The notes: a model not told the origin generated them from the sequence alone. 64,000 nt of DNA from Begonia masoniana (GCA_022432975.1 CM039516.1:31698051-31762050), one strand, 5' to 3'; positions 23,695-35,428 are shown, numbered from the stretch's first letter. Numbers and translations: made by a program.

Positions 23695-24152
23695 TGTTGA
23701 AATGTCAGATTGCAGATTAAATGAGGATAAGAAATAGAGTGTGAAGATGAAGCCATGTGTCTTAATCTCAAGCGTGGGTGGCTGAAATCATATCTCTAGT
23801 TAGAGAAGGGTAAGAGAGATCTGAAGTTTTTTCAGAAGAAGGAGAGAAGAAACAGGGGGTAGAGAGGAGAGTTTCTACGGATGTTCTTCTAGGTCAAGAG
23901 GGGGTTCTTGATAGTTCTGGAATGAGTTTCTACTGTAATTTTTGTTTAGATTGAGGTTGATTTCTAAATAGGTTGTAAAGGATTTCGGATATCTAGTGCA
24001 TCGAGTTCTGGCTGAACTCCGGAGACGTAGATCATTTTGGATCGAACTCCGTAATCAAATTCTCGTGTCTCGTTCTTTTTCTAGTTTTTGTTTTTGGTTT
24101 ACGACTTTGCTGTGTTTTTGTGACTGAGAGTGAGAGGGTTGGATTCCCTACA
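23695..24152 (+). repeat. 3' LTR of the Copia element
   Basis: A 458-bp LTR preceded by a purine-rich tract (GAGGTGGAG, 23684-23692). Its last ~121 bp (24032-24152) form the left end of the duplicated F-box block. Confidence 0.92.
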
Positions 24153-24307
24153 ATTTCATTTCCACATACTTCCCCAAGCGATGTGGGATTGTGACGACCC
24201 TATTTTTACGACCCGTCATCTTCCGGTTCGCCTGCGCAGACGTACCGCCATCCGGGTTCCAGTTCGTGCAGCCATCGTACACATACTTACACATCTGGGT
24301 CATCACA

Positions 24308-24434
24308 ATAATTGTAAAATCTATATAAACTATCATCCCTCCTTTCTTTCAACTTCACATTCTAATTCTACAACCTCGTCTTCTCTCTCTCTCTCAACCT
24401 AGTTCTTGCTTTTGCTTTTTGTCGAGCTTTTGCG
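24308..24434 (+). promoter_or_regulatory. Core promoter and leader of F-box copy 1
   Basis: TATATAA at 24323-24329 is followed by a pyrimidine-rich leader (CATCCCTCCTTTCTTTCAAC) and a CT microsatellite, then the ATG at 24435. The sequence upstream of ATAAT is now Cassandra LTR rather than the original promoter, whose distal part is stranded at 17.6-17.87 kb. Confidence 0.6.
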
Positions 24435-25580
24435 ATGTCTTCGATGGAGAGTTCTTATCTTCCTTCCGATATCATCTACGAGATTTTCTCAAGGGTTTCA
24501 AATGACACCCTAAGACGTTGCAGGGTGGTTTCCAAAGAGTGGAACCAGATGGCGAATGAATCCAGGTTTGACAAACTTCATTCTCAATTGAACAACATTG
24601 TTGATGGGTTCTTGGCTTTGCATTTTATTGGGAACAAGCGTGATTGTTTCTTCACTTCGATCAGCAATGAAACTTTCGAAATTTCTCTTGATTTCCTACC
24701 ACGCTTTGATAATAGTTTAGAGGTTATTTCTGCAAATCATGGAATTATTCTCTGCAAATCGGATAATCTTGTTCGTCGTTTCTTTGTGTGGAAACCTCGT
24801 ATTAAATTATTTCGACAAATTCCAAATCCAAAAACGAAATTTTGGACATTAGGAGTGGCCATATCTGTTATTCGTTCAAACTCTTTTCGTTACAAGATCC
24901 TCAGAATCTCATTCTCCAATGAAAAATTGAGGAATAACTATGAAACGTTAAATTGTGAGGTTTTCGATTTAGAGACTTGGACGTGGAAGAGACTGAAAGA
25001 CATCATATTGCCAAACCACTTCATATTCATGGGTTGGAACCCTGCTGTAACAATTTGCGGAGCCTTTCATTGGTTAATGCACCCTAATTTAGTTTTCTCG
25101 TTCGATGTAGAAGAAGAAGAATGGAAAATCTATGGATTACCAGTCAAAGAAGATGATTACGAGTACATAGTAGAATACGAAGGAAAGCTTGCGCTGATTT
25201 GCATGGATTCAATAGGTTACATGCACACATAGGTGATGGAAAATTATAAAAACCAGGTATGGAAGAAGAAATTTGCTATACACATGGAAGACACTGACAG
25301 TGACTATCATAGGTATACTCCCATTGCATTCTACGGCTCAGATATCATCATAGTAGTTAGCAAAAAGACACTTGATGAGAAATCATATTCATAGCATTCT
25401 GGATCGTCGTTGATGTATTTCGATTTCAAGAATATAAAAGTTTTGAAGTAGATGAAGCTGAAAACAGACGTTTATCCAGAGCATCTTTTTCCATTTGGGC
25501 CGGATTCAGAGCGTGCTGTCTGAGAGGTTCAACGTTTTGAGGAAGAAGCGCAGCAGGGCAAGAAAGAAGGAGGATGCTAA
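24435..25580 (+). pseudogene. F-box protein gene, copy 1 (3' nonsense mutations)
   Basis: The ATG at 24435 opens 265 codons before TAG at 25230-25232. The N-terminus is an F-box (LPSDIIYEIFSRVSNDTLRR...CRVVSKEWN, residues 9-38), which would dock to SKP1 in an SCF ubiquitin ligase. The rest matches the F-box-associated (FBA) region, with FFVWKPRIKLFRQIP and FDLETWTWKRL. The same frame continues after the stop with VMENYKNQVWKKKF and further FBA-like sequence to TAA at 25578, 381 codons in all, typical for the family. Further stops in that frame lie at 25392, 25449 and 25521. No frameshift is present. A truncated 265-residue protein could still be made; otherwise it is a pseudogene. Confidence 0.85.
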
Positions 25581-26405
25581 AGCAGTAGGATTAATGGAGT
25601 TTTCTAGTATTTACTAGCTGATTGGCTTATAGTTTTTACAACGTTGTTTTTATCGTCTTTTTAAGAGCATGTAATTCGATTCAATCTCAGGTTTCGTTTT
25701 CAATACAATATTTCCATGGATTTACCATTACTATTCGAAGCGGAGCCTCTATCTCTATTTCTACCTTATCTTCGTTTCACTAATGGCTTCTTCGGTCAAT
25801 GACAACCTGACCTATAAACTATTTTTTATTAACAAACCAACCCTTAATCTATAATTTGTTAACAAACTAACCATTTTCATCCACTTTTCCGATAAAATGA
25901 TTTTCAGGCGTGCGTGGAGTAGTGGACCTTCGGCATGGCTGCCCGCATTTCCAACTTGAAGCCCACTCTCGAGGGCTATTTCAACTCTTCCATTTTTGGG
26001 CGCCCACTTGAACCCGTGGACACTTGTACTTAAATATTGGGCGCGGTGCTCGAGAAATCACGTATTTAACAGGATAGGATGCCTCAATAGGTTCCGCGCG
26101 AACCCTAAATGATTTCTGGTGATGTTTCTCTCCTCCGGCGACAAAATCGACCATCTTCGTGCATTTCTCTTCGTTTTTCTACCTTAGAATCATAGTTCCT
26201 ACTCGATTCTATGATTTTTCCCCCAATCAGGTATAATAATTGTTTGTTTTTTAGTATATTGTTTGATTTTTTCTTAGAGGTAATATGTTGTCATAAATAA
26301 TGTTGCATTCATTTTGTGTATTTGTTTCTTATAATTTGAGTTTATTGGCGTTCAAGTGATGCTAATGACAGGGAGAAATCAAAGTGTTTGATTTTTGTTT
26401 ACTAA
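25581..26405. other. F-box 3' flank and possible MULE 5' region, copy 1
   Basis: The F-box downstream sequence carries no further exon I can identify. From about 25800 the sequence includes TAACAAACCAACCCTTAATC and GTTAACAAACTAACC, then a GC-richer segment (25900-26110). That segment could be the 5' non-coding end of the MULE. Repeated at 28725-29549. Confidence 0.35.
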
Positions 26406-27166
26406 ATGTCGCCGATGGAGTCTAAGTCAAGTAGAGGTAATTTCTGTCAAATACTCTTTCTAGTGACTGATGAGGTCATATAGTTGGTGTGTGAATGCTT
26501 TGTTGATTTTGACATAGAAAAAACTAGTGATAATGAATCTATTAATCGCGAAATGAAGGTGTATATGATCTTGGCATTCTTGATGATGAGCTTTGCATTC
26601 AGATCGTGAAGTTGTTACCCCTGAAATAAAGATGCATTTGATCTCGACATCTCTAGATGTGAAATTTTATTCATTATGACTTGAAAAATGATGATGGGGA
26701 GAATAAGCCTTCAACAAGAACCTTATTCCTCAAATATTTATTTTGGAAAGAAGTATAGTTCTTTGCAGGTAATTAAAGTAGAATTAGTAGATTATGTTTT
26801 AAAGAAAGGGTATGAGATAAAATTTGTGAAAAATGATTCATCGGTTGACTACTGTGTATAAGGAGGGGTGCAACTGACAGATCCATACTTCAAAGATACA
26901 ATGTGAACTTATCTTTCAAATAAAGAATTATAAGGATGTTCACACTTGTTCATGAAAGATGAAAAACCAACATACTTCTAACAAATGGATAAAAAATTAA
27001 TACTTAAAACTAATTCAAAAGTCAAGCTACATGTGATGTTCATGACACTATTAAGGTAGTTAAGAAGAATTTTAATATCAACTTTTCACCCAATTTTGTC
27101 AAAAGGCAAGGAATAAAGCCTGAAAACTTAATGAAGGGAATGATGATAGACAATATAAGCAATTAT
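26406..27166 (+). mobile_element. MULE (Mutator-like) relic, copy 1, truncated
   Basis: The region begins with ATG TCG CCG ATG GAG. In shifting frames it reads like the N-terminal region of a MuDR-type transposase: a low-complexity acidic part, then HERKTNILLTNG and KVVKKNFNINFSP. Many stops are present. It stops abruptly at 27166, the right breakpoint of duplication unit 1. The continuation exists only in copy 2, where the catalytic-domain segment follows. Confidence 0.6.
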
Positions 27167-27176
27167 ATTGTCTCGT
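27167..27176. other. Junction filler between duplication units
   Basis: The ten bases ATTGTCTCGT separate the two units. TGTCTCGTTC spans the filler and the start of unit 2 and also occurs in the LTR at 24065-24074. The filler could therefore be templated by a nearby switch during repair. Confidence 0.6.
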
Positions 27177-27452
27177 TCATTTTGGATTGAACTCCGTAAT
27201 CAAATTCTCGTGTCTCGTTCTTTTTCTAGTTTTTGTTTTTGGTTTACGACTTTGCTGTGTTTTTGTGACTGAGAGTGAGAGGGTTGGATTCCCTACAGTT
27301 TCATTTCCACATACTTCCCCAAGCGATGTGGGATTGTGACGACCCCATTTTTACGACCCGTCATCTTCCGGTTCGCCCGCGCAGACGTACCGCCATCCGG
27401 GTTCCAGTTCGTGCAGCCATCGTACACATACTTACACATCTGGGTCATCACA

Positions 27453-27579
27453 ATAATTGTAAAATCTATATAAACTATCATCCCTCCTTTCTTTCAACTT
27501 CACATTCTGATTCTACAACCTCGTCTTCTCTCTCTCTCTCAACCTAGTTCTTGCTTTTGCTTTTTGTCGAGCTTTTGCG
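27453..27579 (+). promoter_or_regulatory. Core promoter and leader of F-box copy 2
   Basis: TATATAA at 27468-27474 and the same CT-rich leader as copy 1. Only ~155 bp of Cassandra LTR and ~121 bp of Copia LTR lie upstream, then MULE sequence from unit 1. Confidence 0.55.
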
Positions 27580-28724
27580 ATGTCTTCGATGGAGAGTTCT
27601 TATCTTCCTTCTGATATCATCTCGAGATTTTCTCAAGGGTTTCAAATGACACCCTAGGACGTTGCAGGGTGGTTTCCAAAGAGTGGAACCAGATGGCGAA
27701 TGAATCCAGGTTTGACAAACTTCATTCTCAATTGAACAACATTGTTGATGGGTTCTTGGATTTGCATTTTATTGGGAACAAGCGTGAATGTTTCTTCACT
27801 TCGATCAGCAATGAAACTTTCGAAATTTCTCTTGATTTCCTACCACGCTTTGATAATAGTTTAGAGGTTATTTCTGCAAATCATGGAATTATTCTCTGCA
27901 AATCGGATAATCTTGTTCGTCGTTTCTTTGTGTGGAAACCTCGTATTAAATTATTTCGACAAATTCCAAATCCAAAAACGAAATTTTGGACATTAGGAGT
28001 GGCCATATCTGTTATTCGTTCAAACTCTTTTCGTTACAAGATCCTCAGAATCTCATTCTCCAATGAAAAATTGAGGAATAACTATGAAACGTTAAATTGT
28101 GAGGTTTTCGATTTAGAGACTTGGACGTGGAAGAGACTGAAAGACATCATACTGCCAAACCACTTCATATTCATGGGTTGGAACCCTGCTGTAACAATTT
28201 GCGGAGCCTTTCATTGGTTAATGCACCCTAATTTAGTTTTCTCGTTCGATGTAGAAGAAGAAGAATGGAAAATCTATGGATTACCAGTCAAAGAAGATGA
28301 TTACGAGTACATAGTAGAATACGAAGGAAAGCTTGCGCTGATTTGCATGGATTCAATAGGTTACATGCACACATAGGTGATGGAAAATTATAAAAACCAG
28401 GTATGGAAGAAGAAATTTGCTATACACATGGAAGACACTGACAGTGACTATCATAGGTATACTCCCATTGCATTCTACGGCTCAGATATCATCATAGTAG
28501 TTAGCAAAAAGACACTTGATGAGAAATCATATTCATAGCATTCTGGATCGTCGTTGATGTATTTCGATTTCAAGAATATAAAAGTTTTGAAGTAGATGAA
28601 GCTGAAAACAGACATTTATCCAGAGCATCTTTTTCCATTTGGGCCAGATTCAGAGCGTGCTGTCTGAGAGGTTCAACGTTTTGAGGAAGAAGCGCAGCAG
28701 GGCAAGAAAGAAGGAGGATGCTAA
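27580..28724 (+). pseudogene. F-box protein gene, copy 2 (frameshift plus nonsense)
   Basis: Same gene as copy 1, with ATG at 27580. A one-base deletion (ATCATCT-CGAG against ATCATCTACGAG, near 27623) shifts the frame inside the F-box, so the SKP1-binding domain cannot be made from this ATG. The downstream frame from about 27669 is open to the TAG at 28374-28376. All four in-frame stops seen in copy 1 are also present here. Copy 2 is thus more damaged than copy 1. Confidence 0.9.
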
Positions 28725-29549
28725 AGCAGTAGGATTAATGGAGTTTTCTAGTATTTACTAGCTGATTGGCTTATAGTTTTTACAACGTTGTTTTTATCGT
28801 CTTTTTAAGAGCATGTAATTCGATTCAATCTCAGGTTTCGTTTTCAATACAATATTTCCATGGATTTACCATTACTATTCGAAGCGGAGCCTCTATCTCT
28901 ATTTCTACCTTATCTTCGTTTCACTAATGGCTTCTTCGGTCAATGACAACCTGACCTATAAACTATTTTTTATTAACAAACCAACCCTTAATCTATAATT
29001 TGTTAACAAACTAACCATTTTCATCCACTTTTCCGATAAAATGATTTTCAGGCGTGCGTGGAGTAGTGGACCTTCGGCATGGCTGCCCGCATTTCCAACT
29101 TGAAGCCCACTCTCGAGGGCTATTTCAACTCTTCCATTTTTGGGCGCCCACTTGAACCCGTGGACACTTGTACTTAAATATTGGGCGCGGTGCTCGAGAA
29201 ATCACGTATTTAACAGGATAGGATGCCTCAATAGGTTCCGCGCGAACCCTAAATGATTTCTGGTGATGTTTCTCTCCTCCGGCGACAAAATCGACCATCT
29301 TCGTGCATTTCTCTTCGTTTTTCTACCTTAGAATCATAGTTCCTACTCGATTCTATGATTTTTCCCCCAATCAGGTATAATAATTGTTTGTTTTTTAGTA
29401 TATTGTTTGATTTTTTCTTAGAGGTAATATGTTGTCATAAATAATGTTGCATTCATTTTGTGTATTTGTTTCTTATAATTTGAGTTTATTGGCGTTCAAG
29501 TGATGCTAATGACAGGGAGAAATCAAAGTGTTTGATTTTTGTTTACTAA

Positions 29550-30584
29550 ATGTCGCCGATGGAGTCTAAGTCAAGTAGAGGTAATTTCTGTCAAATACTC
29601 TTTCTAGTGACTGATGAGGTCATATAGTTGGTGTGTGAATGCTTTGTTGATTTTGACATAGAAAAAACCAGTGATAATGAATCTATTAATCGCGAAATGA
29701 AGGTGTATAATCTTGGCATTCTTGATGATGAGCTTTGCATTTAGATCGTGAAGTTGTTACCCCTGAAATAAAGATGCATTTGATCTCGACATCTCTAGAT
29801 GTGAAATTTTATTCATTATGACTTGAAAAATGATGATGGGGAGAATAAGCCTTCAACAAGAACTTTATTCCTCAAATCTTTATTTTGGAAAGAAGTATAG
29901 TTCTTTGCAGGTAATTAAAGTAGAATTAGTAGATTATGTTTTAAAGAATGGGTATGAGATAAAATTTGTGAAAAATGATTCATCGGTTGACTACTGTGTA
30001 TAAGGAGGGGTGCAACTGACAGATCCATACTTCAAAGATACAATGTGAACTTATCTTTCAAATAAAGAATTATAAGGATGTTCACACTTGTTCATGAAAG
30101 ATGAAAAACCAACATACTTCTAACAAATGGATAACAAATTAATACTTAAAACTAATTCAAAAGTCAAGCTACATGTGATGTTCATGACACTATTAAGGTA
30201 GTTAAGAAGAATTTTAATATCAACTTTTCACCCAATTTTGTCAAAAGGGAAAGAATAAAGCCTGAAAACTTAATGAAGGGAATGATGATAGACAATATAA
30301 GCAATTATGGTTGTACGGAGAAGAGATTCGTAGATCCAACCCTGACATCAAACATAGATAGAAATGATTGTACACCATATTTTATTTTTTAAAAAATGTA
30401 CATGTGTTTGGTTGTATTTAAGAGAGGTCTACTCAAATGTGGTCGACTTATCATTTGTTTGGATGACTGTCATTTAAAGGACCTATATTCAGATAAGTTG
30501 CTTACAACTGTCAGTATTGATGAAAATTATGAAATTTATCGAGATTCTATAACAGTGGTGGAAGTAGAATGTAGAAACTCATGA
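29550..30584 (+). mobile_element. MULE transposase relic, copy 2, reaching the DDE domain
   Basis: It repeats copy 1 to 30308, then continues with sequence absent from copy 1. The part at 30396-30584 reads FKRGLLKCGRLIICLDDCHLK followed by LLTTVSIDENYEIY and VVEVECRNS. This matches the start of the MuDR transposase catalytic domain, where canonical members have LDGCHLK and the first catalytic Asp. The frame has several stops. I did not find terminal inverted repeats or a 9-bp target duplication. Confidence 0.7.
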
Positions 30585-32096
30585 TCGTGATTTTTGCAAT
30601 TATTGCTGAAAATTATATAGAGTGTGGGCCGTGAATGAACTTTTGTTTCAAATCGACAAAGTGTACGGTACATTGTGTTTGTTATATATATTTATTTGAA
30701 CATTTATCTTGTTATGCAATACATTTTTTTAGGAGTCAGTGTTCACCTTGGAGGAGTATGTACCATCAGCTGAATATCATTTCTGCTTCAAACATTAATA
30801 TGTCAATTTCAAAAAAAAAAATTTGTGGAATAAGTTGTACAAAAACACAATGTAGAATGCAACTAGCCTGAAACATTTTTTTTTATGAGGTAGCATGCAC
30901 ATGTCTAAGAGGTATTAGTCCCAAATTTTGAGCGAAAAATGCTTTTAGTTAGATCTCAAAGTGCGACATGAGGGAGATTGACAAGTCTTTCAATGCATGC
31001 ATCATACCGACCAACCAGAGACAAACCTATTATGACTATGTGATGTCCAGAATTGTAAAGTAATAAAAAAATGGGTGAGTCAACATAATTATTGTGTCCT
31101 CATATTAAAAAGAAGCTTCACATTCTATAACTTAAAGTTTGAAACTAAAGTCCAACATTGGCAAAAGGCAATCTTACACGAGAGTCTTTCAATGCATTCA
31201 TCAACTTTAATTCCATGTTCGGTTCGAGTTCCAAGGTTGGTTCAGATTTTCCTGCTCGTAGTTCTCTCTAAACCCTCTCCCTCTCTTCTCTCTGTTTGCT
31301 CTCGAAGGTAAATCTTTGTTAATGAAGATTTTCCCAATGACATGACGTCCAGACACTCTAAATCATATCAGAAATATTGAAAATGGTGCTGAAGTGGAAG
31401 ATGAGCTTAGTTATGTGAGGTAGTTAGTTTCGCATTATTTTGGACTTGCTGTAATAATAGTTCTATTTCCTCCTTTCAGAGTTACATTTACTCCCACAGC
31501 ATAACATTGTAGAATGGCATCAGTTATCTGAGAAGTCTGGCTTCACGTTATAAGGTATTAATCATTTTGAGAAGCACCAAATTCACTCTAGTAGCAAAAT
31601 TTTATTAGAGAATAAAAAAAAAACTAAGTATTTATATAATGCTATATTATTGCGTCCAGCATGACTCGAGATTACAAGAAAAGTAACGTTTCTCCATACA
31701 TCTTTGTCACTATTCTCTCTCTGACTTGCTCAGAATTTCCTCAAATCTGATATTCTCTCTTTCTTTTTTTGCTATCCTCTCAAACTCTTTCGTTCATCTA
31801 TTTGAAATAGAATAATATAAATTTAAAAAAAATAAAAAAATAACAGTAATATTAATTACAAATCTAATTTAAAAACCTTTAAACTAATGTTTACATAATT
31901 ATTTTAAAAAAGCGGATGGTGCTCTCTTTCCTATAATAGGTGGGAGGTGACACATGTGATATTAGCCATTCAATACTTGATCTGAGTTACACCCTCCCTC
32001 TCTCTCCATGATTTTACTCATTTCGACAACGTATCATTCTTTGTTGCACCAAATGTATTGCAGTTACATATTGAAAGAATTGATATACGCACCGAT
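30585..32096. other. Intergenic sequence left of the starch-synthase-like gene
   Basis: No gene recognised. A CT-rich segment near 31260-31308 followed by AAG|GTAAATC could be a 5'-leader exon and donor site, but nothing coding follows. The 3' untranslated region of the minus-strand SS5-like gene should lie just left of 32097. Confidence 0.35.
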
Positions 32097-33120
32097 TTAT
32101 AATTTTTTAATGGCTGCATAGGCCGAGAGATGTATGTCGTAGCACTCGGAATCCCATGAGAAGTCCTTAGCCATAGCATCCATCACCTTTGCTCTCCATT
32201 TAGGTGCATCTTTTTTCTGTGCATCATCAAACACAAATGACTTCAATCCAAATTTGCTTCAAAAAACACACAAGAATAGATTGGAGAAAGGTCTCTACAT
32301 CGACGTTTTTGAAGGAATCAAAGTAAAAGTAGATGGAGTAGAGTGAGACATACAATTTCATCCAATGCTTGGCTTAGGGTCAAATTGCCAAAACAAGAGA
32401 TAATATACCGTCCGTAATTTGTAGTATTGTAATCATTGTCCGCATAGTGCCTGCTAATAGATGTAATGTGAGGAGGCTCATGGAGATATATGTAATGATA
32501 TCGATAATTTAAATGTAACTGTCACCGAGATTGGATCAATACCTGAATCTGTAATCACTGCAAGTTATTTCAATTGGAAGGGCTCCATATTTTAAAGCCT
32601 TAAGCTGCATTTATTAAACAAGGACTTTAAACAAATAAACAGCATTTCCAACGAGAACAAAGTTGTAAACAGTAAAACATCATATTCGTCCCAACTAAGG
32701 AGACTCTAAAATTCTTAGATGGTCAAATAATAGGAAGGGGTTTCAAAAATGATTAAATGGTAAGAAAAACACCCACCCAGTTTCAAATCCACCCAGCAGA
32801 TAAAATGATGCTTGGCTAAATGAGTTTTTAGATGAAGAACTAATGTATGAACTGGTATATGGGTTAGACGCAAGTGAGAGCTTAAATGAGAACTTACAGG
32901 CACTTGAAGAACAGGATCATAGAATGACTGGCAGAGAATAATATCAGAACCTGCAAAGATCAGGTGGGATAGCGATTCGTCGTAACTGTCTAAGAATGTC
33001 ACATTTTGATTCTGCACAATTAAGAAAATGTCCTTGCTGAATAAAGTCATCAAACACAATATTTGGCAACATTAACTTGAAATATGCAGTTCAAGATCAT
33101 AAAAGAATTCCAGTTCCCTA

Positions 33121-33308
33121 GGTTTAAAAATAGAAATGAAGAAAATATAATTCTTCATTTTTCATTCATATGCTAATTACATTTATACACAAATTCAAAA
33201 TGTGAATAAAAAAATTAATTTTTAAGGAAACTAATTCATAATTCAATACAAAATCAAATCCACTTTAATTAAAAAAATATCAATTATAATATTTACACTT
33301 CTCTAACA
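33121..33308 (-). repeat. 3' LTR of the intronic Copia element
   Basis: About 188 bp, matching 38381-38564. The minus-strand start is TGTTAGAG at 33308. The opposite end is decayed (GG instead of the expected terminal bases). Confidence 0.8.
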
Positions 33309-35428
33309 CTCTTCCTCAAGTTGCTGCATAAATGTCAATTATGCCCAACTTGTTACAAAGATAATTCACCCTACTCCCATTCACAGCTTATGTGAGTAAA
33401 TCTGCAACTTAGTTCTTAGACTTCACATACCCTGTAAAAATTTACCTTCTTGTACTTTTTCACGAATGAAGTGACAATTAATTTCAATATGCTTAGTGCG
33501 CTCATGAAACACAAGATTCGATGCAATGTGAAGAGCAACTTGGTTATCACAACATGATTTTGTAGGTAATGAAGTCTGAAGGACAAGTTCTTCCAACTTC
33601 TTCCAACAATTGATATACCCACATAATTTCACATGCAGCTTGAGTCATAACCCTATACTCCAATTCTACACTGGATCGAGACACAACCCTTTGCTTCGTA
33701 CATTTTTATTATATCAAATTTCTTCTAACAAGCACACAATAACCAATAGTTGATATTCTAGCTACTTTTTATCTTTCCCAGTCTACCTCAAACAAACATT
33801 CAATATTAGTATGCCTATAACTTTCATATGATATACCACGTCTAGGAGCTCCCTTTAAGTAATGTAGAATTTATTCTAAAGTAGTCTAATGGTTCACCGT
33901 TAAAGAAGCCATGAATTAACTTACGATACGGACAGGAAAGTAATATCGGGACAAGTTATACCATGCATTTCTCAGGATCTTTCAGTAATAGACCATCTTT
34001 TGTGAGTTGCAAATTAAAAATCATAAGCATACTCTTTGGATTAGCTTCCAACTTTCTAGTCTCAATTAATAAGTCAAGTACATATTTTCTTTGAGATATA
34101 AAGATGTCTTTCTTGCTTCTCGTTACCTCAACATCTTAAAAGTATTTCAATATTCTTAAATCTTTAGTATGAAACTGAGTATGGAGAAAAGATTTAAGAA
34201 ATGAAATTCTCATAATATCACTTCCAGTAATGACAATATAATCAGCATATACAACCAGAAGAATGATGTTAACTTCAGATTATTTGTAGAAGACAGAGTG
34301 ATCAGATTTGCATTTTTTCATTCTAAACTTTTCGATTGCTTGACTAAATTTTCCGAACCAAGCACTTGAACTTTATTTTAAACCATACAAAAATTTGCAG
34401 AGCTAACAAACTTTCTCGTACTCCCCCTGAGCAACAAATCCAGATGTTGCTCCATATACTTCCTCTTGAAGATCACCATGTAAGAAAGCATTTTTGATAT
34501 TTAATTGATACAATGACTAATTATAAGTAGTTGCCATAGAAATGAATAACCGAACAGAAGTCAATTTGGCCACAAGAGAGAATGTATCAAAATAATCTAC
34601 CACATAAGTTTGAGCATAGCCTTTAACGACAAGATGAGCTTTTAGCTTATTTAATGACCTATCATGATTTGTCTTAACTGCAAATACTCATTTACATCCA
34701 ATAGCTTTCTTATATGCTGGTAAGTTTACCAAGTCTCAAGTACCATTTGTATCTAAAGAATTCATTTCGTCAACCATAGCACTACACTAGCCAGTATGAT
34801 ATAAGACTTCATTAATGGTTTTGGGAATAGAGATAGAGTCAAGAGATGAAATAAAAGAAGATGAAGAAAATGAGAGATGACCATAAGATATATAAGAAGA
34901 AATAAGGTAAGCGCACTGACTTTTACTTTTGCGAAGAGCAATTGGAAGATCATCATTATCAGGGATTGGATCTGATGATGAAGATTCCGGTGCAAGACAT
35001 GCATCTAGAGGCTTTTGTCGACGAGAATAGCTCTGAAGAGGAGAAGGTTGAACCGGTGTAAGAAGAACATCAATGTAGATCAACATATCATCATTCTCCC
35101 CCTAGATTTCGTTAATAAAGGATGTAGGAAAGAACGAAGTACTTTCTAAGAATGTAACATCGGCTGAGACAAAATATCGATTAAGAGTAGGACAAAAACA
35201 CCTATATTCTTTTTTAAGACGAGAATACCCAAGAAAAATGCATTTTAGTGATTTAGGTTCTAACTTTGTAACTTGAGGGCGAATATCATGAACAAAGCAT
35301 GTACTGCCAAATATTCTCGGTTCAATAGGAAAGAAAAGTTTAGTGGGAAAAAGTATATTGTAAGAAATCTCACCATTAAGAATAAATGAAGGCATGCAAT
35401 TAACTAGAAAACAAGTCGTGGAAAAGGC

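Larger units (their letters stand above)
18998..24152 (+). mobile_element. Ty1/Copia retrotransposon inserted in Cassandra LTR 3
   Basis: A full-length element of 5155 bp. The 5' LTR is 18998-19457 and the 3' LTR 23695-24152, starting TGTTGAAATGTCAG and ending GGATTCCCTACA. I see about ten differences between them, so the insertion is fairly young. The target duplication is GTTTC at 18993-18997. The right copy reads ATTTC (24153-24157), but the duplicated block preserves GTTTC at 27298-27302. The insertion lies inside the third Cassandra LTR, and the LTR reads through when the element is removed. The domain order protease-integrase-RT-RNase H defines Copia. Confidence 0.93.
17872..24307 (-). 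mobile_element. Cassandra-type TRIM array with three LTRs, TSD ATAAT
   Basis: Three near-identical LTRs occupy 17872-18255, 18324-18700 and 18771-18997 plus 24153-24307. The last is split by a Copia insertion. Each begins TGTAACGACCCC and ends GGTC(A/C)TCACA on the plus strand. The 68- and 70-bp internal segments carry, read on the minus strand, a primer-binding site TGGTATCAAAGCC next to the LTR and a G-rich polypurine tract GAGGGGGGTGAT before the following LTR. The whole array is bounded by ATAAT at 17867-17871 and 24308-24312. The LTRs contain a 5S-rRNA-like segment on the minus strand, which is the defining feature of Cassandra TRIMs. Such elements encode no protein and depend on other retrotransposons. 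Confidence 0.85.
24032..27166. repeat. Tandem duplication, unit 1
   Basis: The block begins inside the Copia 3' LTR at TCATTTTGGAT. It carries half a Cassandra LTR, the promoter and F-box gene and the 5' part of a MULE relic. It is repeated at 27177-30308 with offset 3145 falling to 3142 through three single-base deletions in total. By eye I count about 20 substitutions in 3.1 kb. Confidence 0.95.
27177..30308. repeat. Tandem duplication, unit 2
   Basis: Begins inside Copia LTR sequence (27177-27297). The preserved target site GTTTC follows, then the Cassandra half-LTR to 27452, ATAAT, promoter, F-box copy 2 and the MULE relic. After 30308 the sequence continues into the undisturbed MULE, so this unit keeps the original right-hand context. 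Unit 1 keeps the original left-hand context. Confidence 0.95.
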
